The position numbers and the translations under genes were made by a program. From Dasypus novemcinctus (lineage: Eukaryota; Chordata; Mammalia; Cingulata; Dasypodidae): 64,000 bases of DNA. The DNA lies in contig NC_080673.1 in assembly GCF_030445035.2 (NCBI RefSeq), positions 202,884,726-202,948,725 on the forward strand. The letters are read 5' to 3'. Position 1 is the stretch's first letter. Every line of letters begins with the position of its first letter. Below are positions 1 through 37,934 of this stretch, piece after piece. The notes under the pieces are model-generated. The model saw only the letters and a program-made list of their open reading frames with translations, was not told the origin of the DNA and searched no databases.

Positions 1-640
1 GTCTGCTTAGTCACATTGGTCAGAACTTAAGTCACATGACCTCCACTGGCTGCAGGGAAGGCTGGGAAATGTAGGCCATTATTCTGCTCACATCCCATTG
101 GCCAGAATGGAGCCATGTGATCCTTTCTAGCTGCAAAGGAGGCTGGGGAATGTCGTCTCTAGCTGGGAGGCCATGCCCCCTGCTGAAAGGGGAAGTGTGT
201 GGATCAGTTACTGAAAGGAAAGAAGAAAGAATGTATTTTGGGAGACAGCAATTTCAGTCACTACTTACGTCCTCAGTTAGGTGTCAGTCAGTCATGCTTT
301 ATGCTGGAGGGCCAAAAAACTTGAGTAACTGTGGCTTTAGCCCTACAGACACTGCTTACTTAACAAGATGGGCACCTCCTTGCTGTGTGTGATTCTCATG
401 TCCTTTCCCTCAAGGCCACAGAATGGCTGCCACAGCTCCAGGCATCATGCTACCACACAACCATGTTCAAGGCAGGAAAAAGGGGAAAGGGGCTTTCTTC
501 TCGACTCTCTCTTTTTAAAAGAGATAGGAAATCTCTCCCTGAAACCTCCAAGCAGGCTTAACCCACACATCTTATCAGCCTGTCTAGCTGCAAGACAGGC
601 TGAGAAAACAAATGAGCTTGCCATGTGCTGCTTAGATCAA
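1..640. repeat. Old interspersed repeat fragments in MAN2B2 intron 3
   Basis: The segment contains related sub-blocks (GGCTGGGAAATGTAG near 70 and a similar block near 140) and sequence typical of diverged mammalian repeats. I could not name the family. No exon was recognised here. Confidence 0.4.
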
Positions 641-1312
641 TCATAATCCACCCCTGGGGGCAGGGCATGCTACTCCTCAAAGTGCAAAGCAAGGGCTCTC
701 TGAGTGAGGGTTGGCAGGCAGGGGGCCTCCCCTCCTGGGGTCACCCTCCTGAGCCTACCTGCCCCCTCCCAGCCTGGCATTGTTGCCCTCCTCTGAGCCC
801 GCCTGCCTTGGGCACCCCACTCCCTCAGTTCTCCCCCTCTCCGTGTCCATCTCCTCTGCTTGCCGCACATCCTCCACCTGCCCCGGTGGGGTCCCTGCTC
901 CCAGGCTGGTCCTCACGTGTCGTCTGTGCGTCTGATCCGGAATCTTCCTTAGCCCCTCCCGCCGTCGCCTTTTCCCTGTCTCAGCCTCGCTCACGGGTCT
1001 GATTGTTGCCCTGTCCCCGGAGCCCCGGGCACCATCTGGGCCTCGGGCAGTGCGGTCACCCCTCGGGCTGAAGTGTGGTTTGCTGGCCTGGCAGGGGAGC
1101 GGCCACGGTAGGCCTAATTCCGCTGCCCCCATAATAGGGTGGCTGGTCGGACTCACCGCCACCCCTGAAGGAAGCTCGGCATGGGCGCAGAGTGCCCTCG
1201 GGTCTCCCCTTCTCGGCAGCCATGCTTCCGCGGCCGCCCCTCCTCCCAGATGGCGCCACCCGATGCCTTGTGGGGCGGCACCCTTCTTCTTCCTTCTCCC
1301 TGCGCAGGCGCA

Positions 1313-1985
1313 GGGTGGAAAATTCCAGTCTGCCCTTTTCCCCTCCCCGGACAGCAGCAACAGCCAGGTGTGGGCGGAAAAATCCAGCCCGCCCTTTTCC
1401 CTTCCCGCGACAGCAGCAACAGCTAGGCGTGGGCGGGAAACTCAAGTCTGCCCTCCACCCCAGCAACAGCAGCCACCAATCCCTAAACCCTGCCCCTTCC
1501 CCCAGCAACAGCGACAGCCAATCCCTAACCACCACCCCTCCCCCATCCGGTACCGCCCACTGACCTTTCGCCGGCAACCAATCAGAACAGGGCGTGGCTT
1601 CGACCAGTCAGCCTTCCCCAGCCCCTATAAAACTGTTGCCTCTCCCTCAATAAAGTGGACTTGCGTGTTTACCTTGTCTCCGCGGTAGTTCTTCTGCCGT
1701 GCGCCCTCCAGTCCTGAGAGCCCCCGACAAGGGCCTGGCCTCCCTTGTCCCCAGTTCGTCGCCTGCTTCGCCGGGCGACCCCTTCGTCGCCGGCTTCACC
1801 GGGCGACCCCGTCAGCCGAACCGCGCAACCCCTTGTGAGACCGATCCCTCGTCTGCTGCCGGACCGACCCCTCGTCCCAAGTGGGACCGACCCCTCGTCC
1901 CAAGCGGGACCGACCCCTCGTCCAGAGCTGGACCGACCCCTCGTCCGCAGCCAGACCCCACCTCTACCGAACGAGCAAGCCACCG
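1313..1985 (+). mobile_element. Solo LTR-like sequence of an endogenous retrovirus, sense to MAN2B2 (intron 3)
   Basis: Two full 59-bp direct repeats and a partial third (1313-1371, 1372-1430, from 1431) resemble U3 enhancer repeats. Three CCAAT boxes follow (1476, 1518, 1578), the last as ACCAATCAGA. Then come TATAAAA at 1626-1632 and AATAAA at 1649-1654. The downstream R/U5-like part has ~27-bp and ~24-bp GC-rich tandem units (1755-1960, CGACCCCTCGTCC). The order of elements is that of a class I-type LTR. No gag, pol or env sequence flanks it. Its 5' edge is uncertain and may extend to about 660. Confidence 0.65.
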
Positions 1986-2284
1986 CAGGGCAGCATTTCC
2001 AGGACTGAGTTCATCAATGAAAAGCGTTTAGACTCAGGGGCAGTTATTTGAGCTCTCCACGTCTTAGGTCTACATCCTTAAAGTGCAGATTACAACACCC
2101 CTGTCCCAGGGAGTTAAGAAGATAATATGAGGGGAAAGGGCTGAGGGACGCTAACCAACAGGCTTCTTCAAGTCTGGATTCCATTCCTCCCAGCGGCCCT
2201 CGGCCTGCGCCTCTCTTTGGGACAGCCCTTAAATCACGAGGGAATAAAGGAATGGTTGGAGCATTCGGGATAGAGCCACCTGTA

Positions 2285-2700
2285 TTCATTATCTCCTGCT
2301 GCGTAACAACTTGCCCCCAAACTTGGCTTCAAGTAACAGACATGTATTATCTGACCATCTCTGTGGGCGAGGAATTAGGGACGGGCTTGGCGGGTCGGTT
2401 CCGGCTCAGGGTTACGGTCTGGATACCGGCCAGGGCTGTGGTGACCCACGGCCCGGCTGGAGCCGCGGGAGCTGCTTCCGAGCTCATGTTGGTGTGGTGG
2501 GAGGAGGGCTTGGGGCCTCGCTGGGGGTCTCGGGTCCTCACGGCCTCTCCCTAGGACCGTTCGGGGCGGGACCACTGGCTTCTGCAGAGCCAGGGGCGCG
2601 AGAGAGGCTGAGTGGGCTCGAGAAGGAAACTGCGGACCCCCGTCCTGGTCCCAGGCGCACGCCGTCACTTCCGCCTCACTCTGTTAGAAGTGGGCCCTAA
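2285..2700 (+). repeat. Old LTR-like repeat (MaLR/MLT-type sequence)
   Basis: It opens TGTATTCATTATCTCCTGCTG with GTAACAAC and ends near CCGTCACTTCCGCC and TTCTG-like blocks. That resembles ancient mammalian LTR consensus sequences I know. It is diverged, and the family call is tentative. It lies just before MAN2B2 exon 4. Confidence 0.5.
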
Positions 2701-2945
2701 GCCCCCTTCCCGAGGGAAGACGTCCCAAAGAATTGGTGGCCATAGTTTTGGACCACCACACCTTGGCTTTGGGGCTCCCCTTCAGCCGTTTCTTGCTGGT
2801 GATGTCCACAGGGTCACTCAGAAGTCCTTCCTTCTGCCCTCCCGGGTGACCTGGGCGGGGGGGCTGGCGAGCAGGGCCACCTGGTAACGAGGGCGAGCGG
2901 GAGGCCGCGCCGCCGGCCGTCAGCCAGGGGGTGCTCTCTCTGCAG

Positions 2946-28829
<25,884 letters not shown>

Positions 28830-29001
28830 ACCCTTGGCGGCCGCTGCTGGCTCCAGGGCTGCTCAGGGAAGCGAAGAGAACCCAGGACGTGGAAAGGCCA
28901 CACGGAGGGCGGGGAGGCAGAGTCCGTACTTTGGAATAAGTCACGCATCTGGCCGGCCAACTATGGTAAATGATCATGTTTGGGATTTTCTTATTTTTTT
29001 T

Positions 29002-29007
29002 AATAAA
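29002..29007 (+). terminator. Candidate MAN2B2 polyadenylation signal
   Basis: AATAAA lies about 175 nt after the MAN2B2 stop codon, with T/GT-rich sequence (about 29,023-29,040) downstream. This implies a short 3' UTR. Longer 3' ends are not excluded. Confidence 0.5.
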
Positions 29008-29479
29008 AATCGAATTCCAAGATCCTGTTTTGTCCTGTACCCCATTCGAGCCAGCCCTCCTCTCTCACATGTGTGATATTTTCATGCTCACTTCATTCAT
29101 CTACAAAAGTCAAAACCAGGACATTCTACAAAAGGCAGCGTGCCGGGCCAGGGCGCTACCAAAACACATCTGCTGTCCAGTTCCCGCCAGGTCTCGCTAA
29201 GGTGCAGCTCCCCGGTGCCAGCAGGGAGCTGCTGGGTACAGGCACTCCCACGGGCCATGCCGGGTGGCCCTGCAAGGTGCTCAGCTGTGCCCACTGGACA
29301 GGGGTGGAACCTGGAGTGTTGATGGGGAAGAGGCTTGCCCAGGCCGCCAGGAACGATGAAGCTTCTGGACTCGAACCCAGGCCCCAGAGTGTGTGTGCCC
29401 CTCCTGTGCCACAGGAGAGCACCTGCCAGGCAGGAAAGGCCTGCAGCGGAAGTCTGGGTCCAGTAGAACCAGAAACAAC

Positions 29480-30035
29480 AGAGTGGGTGAAAAATTAAGT
29501 TAATATAAAGAATTACTATGATGGAAGAGAATCTTCCACTCCTAGGTATATGCCCCAGGGAATAGAAACTTAGGAACACACAAAGTCCGGCATGTTCACA
29601 GCAGCAGCATTCACAACCAGCAAGAAAATGAAGTCAAAACCACAATGTAAACCACTGTCCCTGTGGTGCAGCAGTGCTCCAAATGTGTTCACCAAATGCA
29701 ATGACTGTGCCATGATGATGAAAGAGGTTGTTGATGTGGGAGGAGTAGATGAGGGTGTGTGGAGTATATGGGGACCTTATATTTTTTTTAATGTAACCTT
29801 TAAAAAAAAAACCACAATGGGATTCCACTTCACATCCCCTAGAATGGCTGGAATCAAGAAGTCAGACAGAATAAAGGCTGCTTGCTTTTGTGGGGGAAAA
29901 AAAAAGTCAGACAGTAACGAGTACTGGAGAGGATGTGGAGAAATTGGAACCCTCATGCTGCTGGTGAGAATGTAAATTAGTGCAGCCACTTTGGAAGACG
30001 GTCTGGCATTTCCTCAAAGGGCGGGACATAGAGCA
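29480..30035 (+). mobile_element. L1 3'-end fragment split by a family C repeat
   Basis: L1-like text surrounds position 29,640 (CACTCCTAGGTATATGCCCC, TCACAGCAGCAGCATTCACA; then from 29,813 ACCACAATGGGATTCCACTT and GATGTGGAGAAATTGGAACC). An inverted family C piece sits at about 29,640-29,812. Confidence 0.75.
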
Positions 30036-30051
30036 CTTCCACCCCAGGTGT

Positions 30052-30489
30052 ATGTTTTAGTTTCCTGGTTGCAATGGGCTTAATTAAACAAGGGGAAGTT
30101 ACTGACTCACAGGTTTGAGGCCAGAAGCCCAAATTGAAGGCATGGTCAAGGCAGTGCTTTCTCCCAGGAGACAGCGACATTCTGGGGCTGGCTGCCAGAG
30201 GTCCTTGTCCTTGGCTCTCCTGTCACCTGGAAGTGCACATTGCAGTGGCTCTTTTCAGGTTCCAGAGACTTCCAGCCTCTGGCAGCTCCGTGCGGCTTGC
30301 TTTCTGTGCGTCTGAATTTCATTCTGCTCACAAAGGACCCAGCAATAGGAGTAAGCCCATCCTGATTGAAGTGGCTCAGATCTTAACCAAAGTTTAGCCT
30401 CATCAAAATGTCCTGCTTAGGATGGGTTCTTACCTACAGGAATGGGTTAAGATTAAAAACACGTTCTTCCAGGGTACATAACTCCAAGC
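30052..30489 (+). repeat. LTR-like repeat, family A type
   Basis: It opens TGTTTTAGTTTCCTGGTTGC and ends with CTTCCAGGGTACATAACTCC. The general plan matches the repeat at 31,025-31,965. LTR nature is inferred from the TG start and the length. Confidence 0.5.
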
Positions 30490-31020
30490 CACCTAGTATG
30501 TGCCCCCAAAACTTGAAAGCAAGTATTGAAACAAAAACATGTCCATGGAAGCTCATAGCAGCATTCTTCAGAGTAGCCGGAAAGGAAGCAACCCAAGTGT
30601 CCACCGACAGACGAATCGATGAATGAAATGTGGCCCATACCCACAGGAGAGGTGAGTTGGCCCTAAAAAGAAACACAGCACTGGCACAGGCTCCAGCACG
30701 GATGAACCTTGACAACGGGCTAAGGAAACGAGAACCAAGACCGTATCGTGCGACTCCGTCTACATGAAACGTCCAGAACAGGCAAATCCATAGAGACAGA
30801 GAGCAGACCGGGGGCTGGCAAGGAGTGAGGGGAAAGGACTGCTAATGGGACCTGGGTTTCTTTTGGGGTGATGAAAATGTTCTGGAATTAGGTAGTGGCA
30901 ATGGTCGAACCATCTTGTGACTAAAAACCCCTGAACTGTACCCCTTCAAAGAGCCCTTTTATAGCAGGTGGATTATATATCAATTAAAATTCCAAGGGTA
31001 TAATTTATAAAGAAACTCTA
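30490..31020 (+). mobile_element. L1 3'-end fragment
   Basis: It contains ATGGAAGCTCATAGCAGCAT, AATGAAATGTGGCCCATACC, GATGAACCTTGACAACGGG, GGCAAATCCATAGAGACAGA and GATGAAAATGTTCTGGAATT. It ends with ATATATCAATTAAA, the standard L1 3' terminus. Confidence 0.85.
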
Positions 31021-31024
31021 TGAT

Positions 31025-31965
31025 ACCTGTTTTAGTTTGCAAGGCTGCTGAAATCCAATATACCAGAAATGGGTTGGCTTTTACGATGGGGATTTATTAA
31101 CTTATAAGCTTCCAGTTAGTTCTGAGGCCATAAAAGTGCCCAAATCAAGGCTCCGTCAGGCATTGCTTTCTCCCCGAAAACTGGCGGCCAATGATCCTGG
31201 ACGCCTCTGTCAAATGGCAAGGCACGTGGCAAGGCACATGGGGGCTTCTGCTGGTCTCTCTCTTCCAGGTTTCCTTGCTGCTTGTTTCAGTGGCTTTCTC
31301 TCTCCATTTGTCTCCATATTCACCCTCTTCATAAGGGACTTCAGTAAGAAGACTAAGAGCCACCCTGGGCCACCCGTTAATTAAAGTAACCTGGGAAGCG
31401 GACTTGGCCCAGGGGTTAGGGCGTCCGTCTACCACATGGGAGGTCCACGGTTCAAACCCCGGCCTCCTTGACCCGTGTGGAGCTGGCCCATGCACGGTGC
31501 TGATGCGCACAAGGAGTGCCCTGCCACTCAGGGGTGTCCCCCGCATAGGGGAGCCCACACACAAGAAGTGCGCCCCGTAAGGAGAGCCGCCCAGTGCAGA
31601 ACAAAGTGCAGCCTGCCCAGGAATGGTGCCGCACACACGGAGAGCTGACACAGGAAGATGATGCAACAAAAAGAAACACAGATTCCTGTGCCACTGACAG
31701 CAACAGAAGCAGACAAAGAAGAACATGTGGTAAAATGGACACAGAGAACAGACAACTGGGGAGGGGGGGAGGAGGGGAGAGAAGTAAATAAAAATAAATC
31801 TCTAAAAAAAAAAAGGAACCTCATCTAAAGGCACTTCATGAAGTAAACTAGTCAAAAGGTCCCTCCTACAACAGGTCCACACCCACAAGAATGAACTAAC
31901 TCTTAAGAATATGATTTTCTGGGGTACGTCCCATGTAAACCATCGCCGTACCCTAGGGCTAAGGG
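31025..31965 (+). repeat. LTR-like repeat, family A, interrupted by a DAS-SINE
   Basis: The left part is 31,025-31,392 (GGGGATTTATTAACTTATAA, GGCAAGGCACATGG). The right part is 31,812-31,965 (AAACTAGTCAAAAGGTCC, GATTTTCTGGGGTACG). The same family is seen at 56,645-57,041 plus 59,265-59,385. Unclassified, possibly an LTR. Confidence 0.65.
31393..31811 (+). mobile_element. DAS-SINE, plus strand
   Basis: The tRNA-like head has GGCCCAGGGGTTAGGGCG and a B-box-like GGTTCAAACCC, with an AAATAAAAATAAATCT tail. It is flanked by AAAGTAACCT (31383-31392) and AAAGGAACCT (31812-31821). Confidence 0.93.
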
Positions 31966-32385
31966 GAGTACCCCCAAGGACAACCTTCGATAGGAGTCGG
32001 GCCTCTTTGGAGAAGGTGTGGTCCAGCCCACCAGGCAGTAGAGATCTGCCAGCTCTCGCACTGGTCTGGAGCTGCTGTCCCTGCAGTAGGCGGAGAGCAA
32101 GCGAGCAGCCACCAGAGAAGCACGGGCACACGGTGGGAGTCAGGCGGGGACAGGAGCCCTTCTGAGCAGAACAAGCTGCCCGGAGCCTTGGTTTCCATGT
32201 CGAGAGGGCTGTGGAAAGGTCATTGCCAGGTCAAGGCTGCAGAGGGACCTCATGGGTCCATGGCAGAGGCAAGCTCCACTAGGTCCTACACCCACACTGC
32301 AGAGCCAGGTCAGGGCCAGAAGCAGCACCCAAGCCTCATCCTGCAGCCCCCTCCAGCACCCTTGATGAGAAAGCCCGCCCCTGCA
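31966..32385. other. Unassigned intergenic sequence
   Basis: No gene or clear repeat recognised between the family A repeat and the next SINE fragment. Confidence 0.4.
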
Positions 32386-32522
32386 TGGCACGGCACTCCT
32401 TGCGTGCATCAGCACTGTGCATGGGCCAGCTCACCACGCTGGGCAGGAGGCCCTGGGTTTGAACTCTGGACCTCCCATGTGGTAGGCAGACACTCTATCA
32501 GTTGAGCCAAACCCCCTTCGCC
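32386..32522 (-). mobile_element. DAS-SINE head fragment, minus strand
   Basis: Only the tRNA-like third remains (GGGTTTGAACTCTGGACCTC, CTCTATCAGTTGAGCC). Confidence 0.85.
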
Positions 32523-33429
32523 ACAACTTCATTTGTTCTTACCACTGCATAATATTCCATCATGTGTATACCTCACAGTTTGTTTATCCATTTATCAGTT
32601 GATGGACATCTGGGTTGTTTCCAACTTTTGGCAATCACGAATAATGCCACTGTGAACATCAATGTGCAGATGTCTGTTCATGAAATGATATCTCATTGTA
32701 GTTTTGATTTCCCTGATTCCTAGGCATGTTGAACATTTTTACATGAGTTTCTTTGCTATTTGTACTTTTTCTTTGGACAACTGTCTTTTCAAGTCCTTTG
32801 CCCATTTTTTAATTGGGTGGTTTGTTTTTTATTGTTGAATTATATGATCTCTTTATATATCATGGATATTAAGCCTTTATCAGATATGTGATTGCCAAAT
32901 ACTTCTCCCATTGAGTCGACTACCTTTTCACCACTTTGACAAAGTCATTTGAGGTGCAAAAGTGTTTAATTTTGACGAGGTCCCATTTATTTTTTCTTTT
33001 GTTTCTTGTGCTTTGGGTGTAAGGTTTAAGAAACTACTGCCTACCACAAGATCCTGAAGATGTTTTCCTACATTTTCTTATAGGACTTTAATGGTTGTTG
33101 CTTTTATATTTAGGTCCTTGATCCATTTTGAGTTACTTTTTGTGTAAGGTGTGAGATAGGGATCCTCTTTCTTTCTTTTGGATATGGCTATCCAGTTCTC
33201 CCAGCACCATTTGTTAATAGACTGTTTCGTCCCAGCTTGACCACCTTGTCAAAAATCACTTGGCTGTAGATGCGAAGATCTATTTCTGAGTTCTCAATTC
33301 AGTTCCATTGGTCAATCCATCTGTCTTTATGCCAGTACCATGCTGTTTGTACCACTATAGCTAAGCAATATGCTTTAAAGTCAGGAAGTGAGAGTCCTCC
33401 AACTTCGTTCTTTTTTAAGACATTTTTGG

Positions 33430-33831
33430 GTGGCGGACTTGGCCCAGTGGTTAGGGCATCCATCTACCACATGGGAGGTCCGTGGTTCAAATCTTGGGCC
33501 TCCTTGACCCATGTGCAGCTGGCCCATGCGCAGTGCTGATGTGCGCAAGGAGTGCCGTGCCATGTACGGGTGTCCCCGTGTGGGGTGCGCAAGGAGTGCA
33601 CCCCGTAAGGAGAGCCGCCCAGTGCGAAAGAAAGTGCAGCCTGCCCAGGAATGGTGCCGCACACACGGAGAGCTGACACAGCAAGATGACGCAACCAAAA
33701 GAAACACAGATTCCCATGCCGCTGATGCCAAACAGAAGCGGACAAAGAAGACGCAGCAAATAGACACAGAGATCAGACAACCGGGGTGGGGGGGAAGGGG
33801 AGAGAAATAAATAAATGTTTAAAAAAAATAA
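33430..33831 (+). mobile_element. DAS-SINE with exact 13-bp target duplication
   Basis: Flanked by AAGACATTTTTGG at 33417-33429 and 33832-33844. The head reads GGCCCAGTGGTTAGGGC and the B-box-like part GGTTCAAATC. It is inserted in the antisense L1. Confidence 0.95.
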
Positions 33832-34186
33832 AAGACATTTTTGGCTATTTGGGGCCCTTTACCATTCCAAATAAATTTGGTAATTGGCTTTCCATTTCTG
33901 CAAAAACGACTGTTGGGACTTTTATTGGGGTTGTGCTGAATCTGTAAATCAGTTTGGGTAGAATTGACATCATAACGATCTTCCAATCCATGAACACAGA
34001 ATGTCCTTCCATTTATTTAAGTCTTCTTCAGTTTCTTTTAGCAGTGCTTTGTTGTTTTCTAAATACAAGTCCTTTATGTCCTTGGTTAAGTTCATTCCTA
34101 AATATTTGATTTTTTTTAGTTGCTATTATAAATGGAATTTTTTTTTTGATTTCCTGCTCATTGGTAGTGTTTAGAAACACTATTGA

Positions 34187-34602
34187 GGGAAGTGAATTTG
34201 GTTCAATGGATAGATTGTCTGCCTACCACAGGGAGGCCCAGGGTTCAAACCCACGGCCTCCTGACCCGTGTGGTGAGCTGGCCCATGCACAGTGCTGATG
34301 CACACAAAGAATGTCGTGCCACTCAGGGATGTCCCCCATGTAGGGGAGCCCCATACACAAGGAGTGCTCTCCATAAGGAGAACTGCCCTGCGTGAAAACA
34401 GTGCAGCCTGCCCAGGAGTGGCACCGCACACATGGAGAGCTGATGCAGCAAGATGATGCAACAAAAAGACACACAGATTCCCAGTGCCGCTGACAAGAAT
34501 AGAAGCAGACACAGAAGAACACACAGTGAATGGACATGGAAAACAGACAACTGGGGGAGGGGGGAAGGGGAGAGGAAAAAAAACTAAATCTTTGGGAAAA
34601 AA
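34187..34602 (+). mobile_element. DAS-SINE with 14-bp target duplication (one mismatch)
   Basis: Flanked by AGAAACACTATTGA (34173-34186) and AGAAACGCTATTGA (34603-34616). Inserted in the antisense L1. Confidence 0.93.
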
Positions 34603-34720
34603 AGAAACGCTATTGATTTTTGCATATTAATCTTGTATCCTGCTACTTTGCTGAACTTGTCTATTTGTTCTAGTAGCTTTGTTGTGGATTTTTTAGGATT
34701 TGCTAGATATAGGATCATAT

Positions 34721-34790
34721 TATCAGCAAATAGTGAGTTTTATTCTTTCCTTTCATATCAGCAAATAGTGAGTTTTATTTTTTCCTTTCT
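34721..34790 (+). repeat. 35-bp tandem duplication in the L1 reverse-transcriptase region
   Basis: Two head-to-tail copies start TATCAGCAAATAGTGAG at 34721 and 34756. The duplication shifts the ORF2 frame. Confidence 0.9.
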
Positions 34791-35439
34791 TTATCTAGCC
34801 TAATTGCTCTAGCTAGAATTTCTAGCATAATTTGGATAACGGTGGTGACAGTGGGCATCCTTGTCTTGCTCCTGATCTCAATGGGAAAGCTTTCAGTCTT
34901 TCACTACTGAGTACAATACTAGTAGGTTTTTCATATATGCACTTTGCCATACTGAGAAAGCGTCCTTCTATTCCTATCTTTTGGAGTGTTTTTATCAAGA
35001 AAGGGTGCTGATTTTGCCAAATGCCTTTTCTGCATCAATTGAGAGGATCATGTGATTTTTCTTCTTCAATTTATCAATGTGGTTTATTACACTAATTGAT
35101 TTTTTTGCTTTGAATCACACTTGCATACCTGGGGTAAAACTGACTTGATCGGCGTGTATAATTCTTTAATGTGCTTTTGGATTCCATTTGCAAGTATTTT
35201 GTTGAGGATTTTTGCAACTATGTTCATTAGAGATATTGGTCTGAAATTTTCTTTTTTCATAGTATCTTTATCTGGTTTTGTATGAGTGTGATGTTACCCT
35301 CATAGAATGAGTTTGATAGCATTCTTTCCTGTTTTTTTGGAAGAGCTTGAGCAAGATCGGTATTAGATGGTCTTTGAATGATTAGTAGAATTCACCTTTG
35401 AAGCTCTGACCCAGAGCTTTTTATCTTTGGAAGATTTTT

Positions 35440-35858
35440 TTTTTTAAGATTTACTTTTTATTTATTTCCCTCCTCCTACACCCCCCGCCCCCAGCTGTCC
35501 GCTCCCTGCGTCCACCTGCCATGTGTTCCTCTGTGACCGCCTCCATCCCCATCAGCAGCACCAGGAATCTGTGTTTCTTTGTATCTTTTTGTTAAATCAT
35601 CTTGCTGTGTCAGCTCTCCATGTGAGCAGCGCCATTCTTGGGCAGGCTGCTCTTTCTTTTGCTCAGGGCAGCTCCCCCCCTAAGGGGCACAATCCCTGTG
35701 CGTGGGGCCCCCCTACGTGGAGAACACCCCTGCGTGGCACGGCACTCCTTGCGCGCATCAGCACTCTGCATGGGCCAGCTCCACACAGGTCAAGGAGGCC
35801 CGGGGTTTGAACCACAGAGTAGGTAGATGCCCCACCCATTGGGCCAAGTCCGCCTTCC
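35440..35858 (-). mobile_element. DAS-SINE, minus strand, 12-bp target duplication
   Basis: Flanked by TGGAAGATTTTT (35428-35439 and 35859-35870). Confidence 0.93.
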
Positions 35859-36526
35859 TGGAAGATTTTTGATGACGGTTTCAATCTCTTCATTTGTGAT
35901 TGGTTTATTGTGGTCTCCTATTTCTTCTAAGGTGTAGGTGGTTGGTATGTTTGTGGTACCCTCTCATTTCTGATATTATTGGTGTTTTCTCTTTTTTTGT
36001 CAGTCTAATTGTTGATTTTGTTGATTTTCTCAAAGAACCAACTTTTGGTTTTATTGATTCAATTGTTTCTTTTGTTGTTGTTGTTGTTTTTGTTTGTGCA
36101 GGTGTGTGTTTTATTTTGTTTTCAGTGTTTTGTTTTGTTCTCGATTTCATTTATTTCTTCTCTGATCTACTATTTCTTTCCTTCAGCTTGGTTTGTGATT
36201 AGTTTGCTATTCTATTGCTAGTTTCTCCATGTGTGCAGTTAGATCTTCACTTTTAGCTCTTCTTTTTCAATGTAAGCCTTGAGGGCTATACATTTCCCTC
36301 TCAGCACTGCCTTTGCAGTATCCAATAAGTTTTGATGTATTGTGTTCTCATTTTCATTCATCTCAAGATATTTGCTGAATTCTCTTGCAGTTTCTTCTTT
36401 GACCCACTGATTGTTTGAGTGTGTTGTTTTATCTCCATATATTTATGAATTTTCCCTTTTTCTGTCCATTGTTGATTTCCAGCTTCATTTATGATTGGAG
36501 AAAGTGTTTTGTATAATTTCAATCTT

Positions 36527-36736
36527 CTAAAATTTATTGAGACTTGTCTTGTGACCCAATATATGGTCTATCTTAGAGAAGGATCCATGAGCATGTGAAA
36601 AGAATGTATATCCTGCTGTTTTGGGGTGCAGTGCTCTACAGTAATCTGTTAGAGCTAGTTCATTTATAATATTATTCAGTCTCTCTTTTTCTTTATTTAT
36701 CCTCTGTCCAGATGTTCTATCCAATACTGAGAGCAC
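36527..36736 (-). pseudogene. L1 ORF2 endonuclease remnant
   Basis: The minus-strand frame has GQRINKEKERLNNIINELAL, TFFSHAHGSFSKIDHILGHK. The SxIDHILG motif is characteristic of the L1 endonuclease domain. Confidence 0.88.
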
Positions 36737-37277
36737 TGTCCTGAAGTCTCCAACTATTACTGTAGTGACATCTATTTCTCCCTTCTGTTTTGCTCATGTG
36801 TATCTCAGGTGTTTTCAGGCACATGGGTTAGGAGCATAAATATCTACTACAGTTATTTCTTCTTGGTGAATTGCCCCTTTTATGAATACATAATGACCTT
36901 CTTCATCTCTTTTAACTATTTTGCATTTAAAATACATTTTGTACCACTACTACAGCTCTTTTTTTTGGTTACTATTTGCATGGACTATCTTTTGCCAACC
37001 TTTCACTTTTAACCTGGTTATGTCCTTATATCCAAGGTGAGTCTCTTGTAGACAAAATACAGATGGCTCATTTTTTTAAAAATCCATTATCTCAGTCTCT
37101 GTCTTTCAATTAGGGAGTTCTAGCCAATAACAATCAATCTTAATACTGTAAAGACATTACTTACTTAATCCATTTGGTCCTTTGGCTTTCTGTTGTCATA
37201 TAGTACTATTGTCTATCTTTTACCCTTTAATTTATCCTTCCTAATAATCTCAATTTCTATACTCTTCTCCATGTCTC

Positions 37278-37768
37278 TCACCCTTGCTTTTTCCTTTCAG
37301 GCTGCAGCACTCCCTTTAGTATCTCTTGTAATTCTGATCTTTTGGTAACACATTCAATCAGTTTTTGTTTGTCTGTGAAGACTCTGAACTCACCATCATT
37401 TTTGAAGGACAATTTTTCTGGATATAGAATTCCTGGCTGGCCGTTTTTCTCTTTCAGTACCTTAAATATATCATACCACTTTCTTCTCACCCCCATGAGA
37501 GGTCAGCTCTTAGTCCTATCAGGGTTCCCTTGTATGTAATACTTTGCTTTTCTCTTGATGCTTTCAGAATCTTTTCTTTATCTCTGATATTTGTCATTCT
37601 TAATACTAGGTGTCTCAGAGTAGGTCTATTTGGATTTATTCTGGTTGGGGTGTATTGTCCTTCTTGGATATTAATATTTATGTCTCTCAAAAGGGTTGGG
37701 AAGTTTTCAGTCATTATTTCCTCAAATATTCTTTCTTCCCTTTTTCCATTCTCTTTCCTCTGAGACAC
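37278..37768 (-). pseudogene. L1 ORF1 remnant, frameshifted
   Basis: Two overlapping minus-strand frames give the RNA-binding and C-terminal parts of L1 ORF1p (KILKASREKQSITYKGT, then YPEKLSFKNDGEFRVF). The break lies near 37,490. Confidence 0.85.
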
Positions 37769-37934
37769 TGATAATGCATAAGTTTGTGTACTTCATATTT
37801 TCATTCAATTCCCTGATGCCCTGTTCCATTTTTCCCATTGTCTTCTCTTTCTGTTCTCCTGTCTTTTCCAGTTTAGTTGTTCTGTCTTAAAAATCACTAA
37901 TTCTGTTTCTAAGCTATTCAAATCTCTTAGGTGC

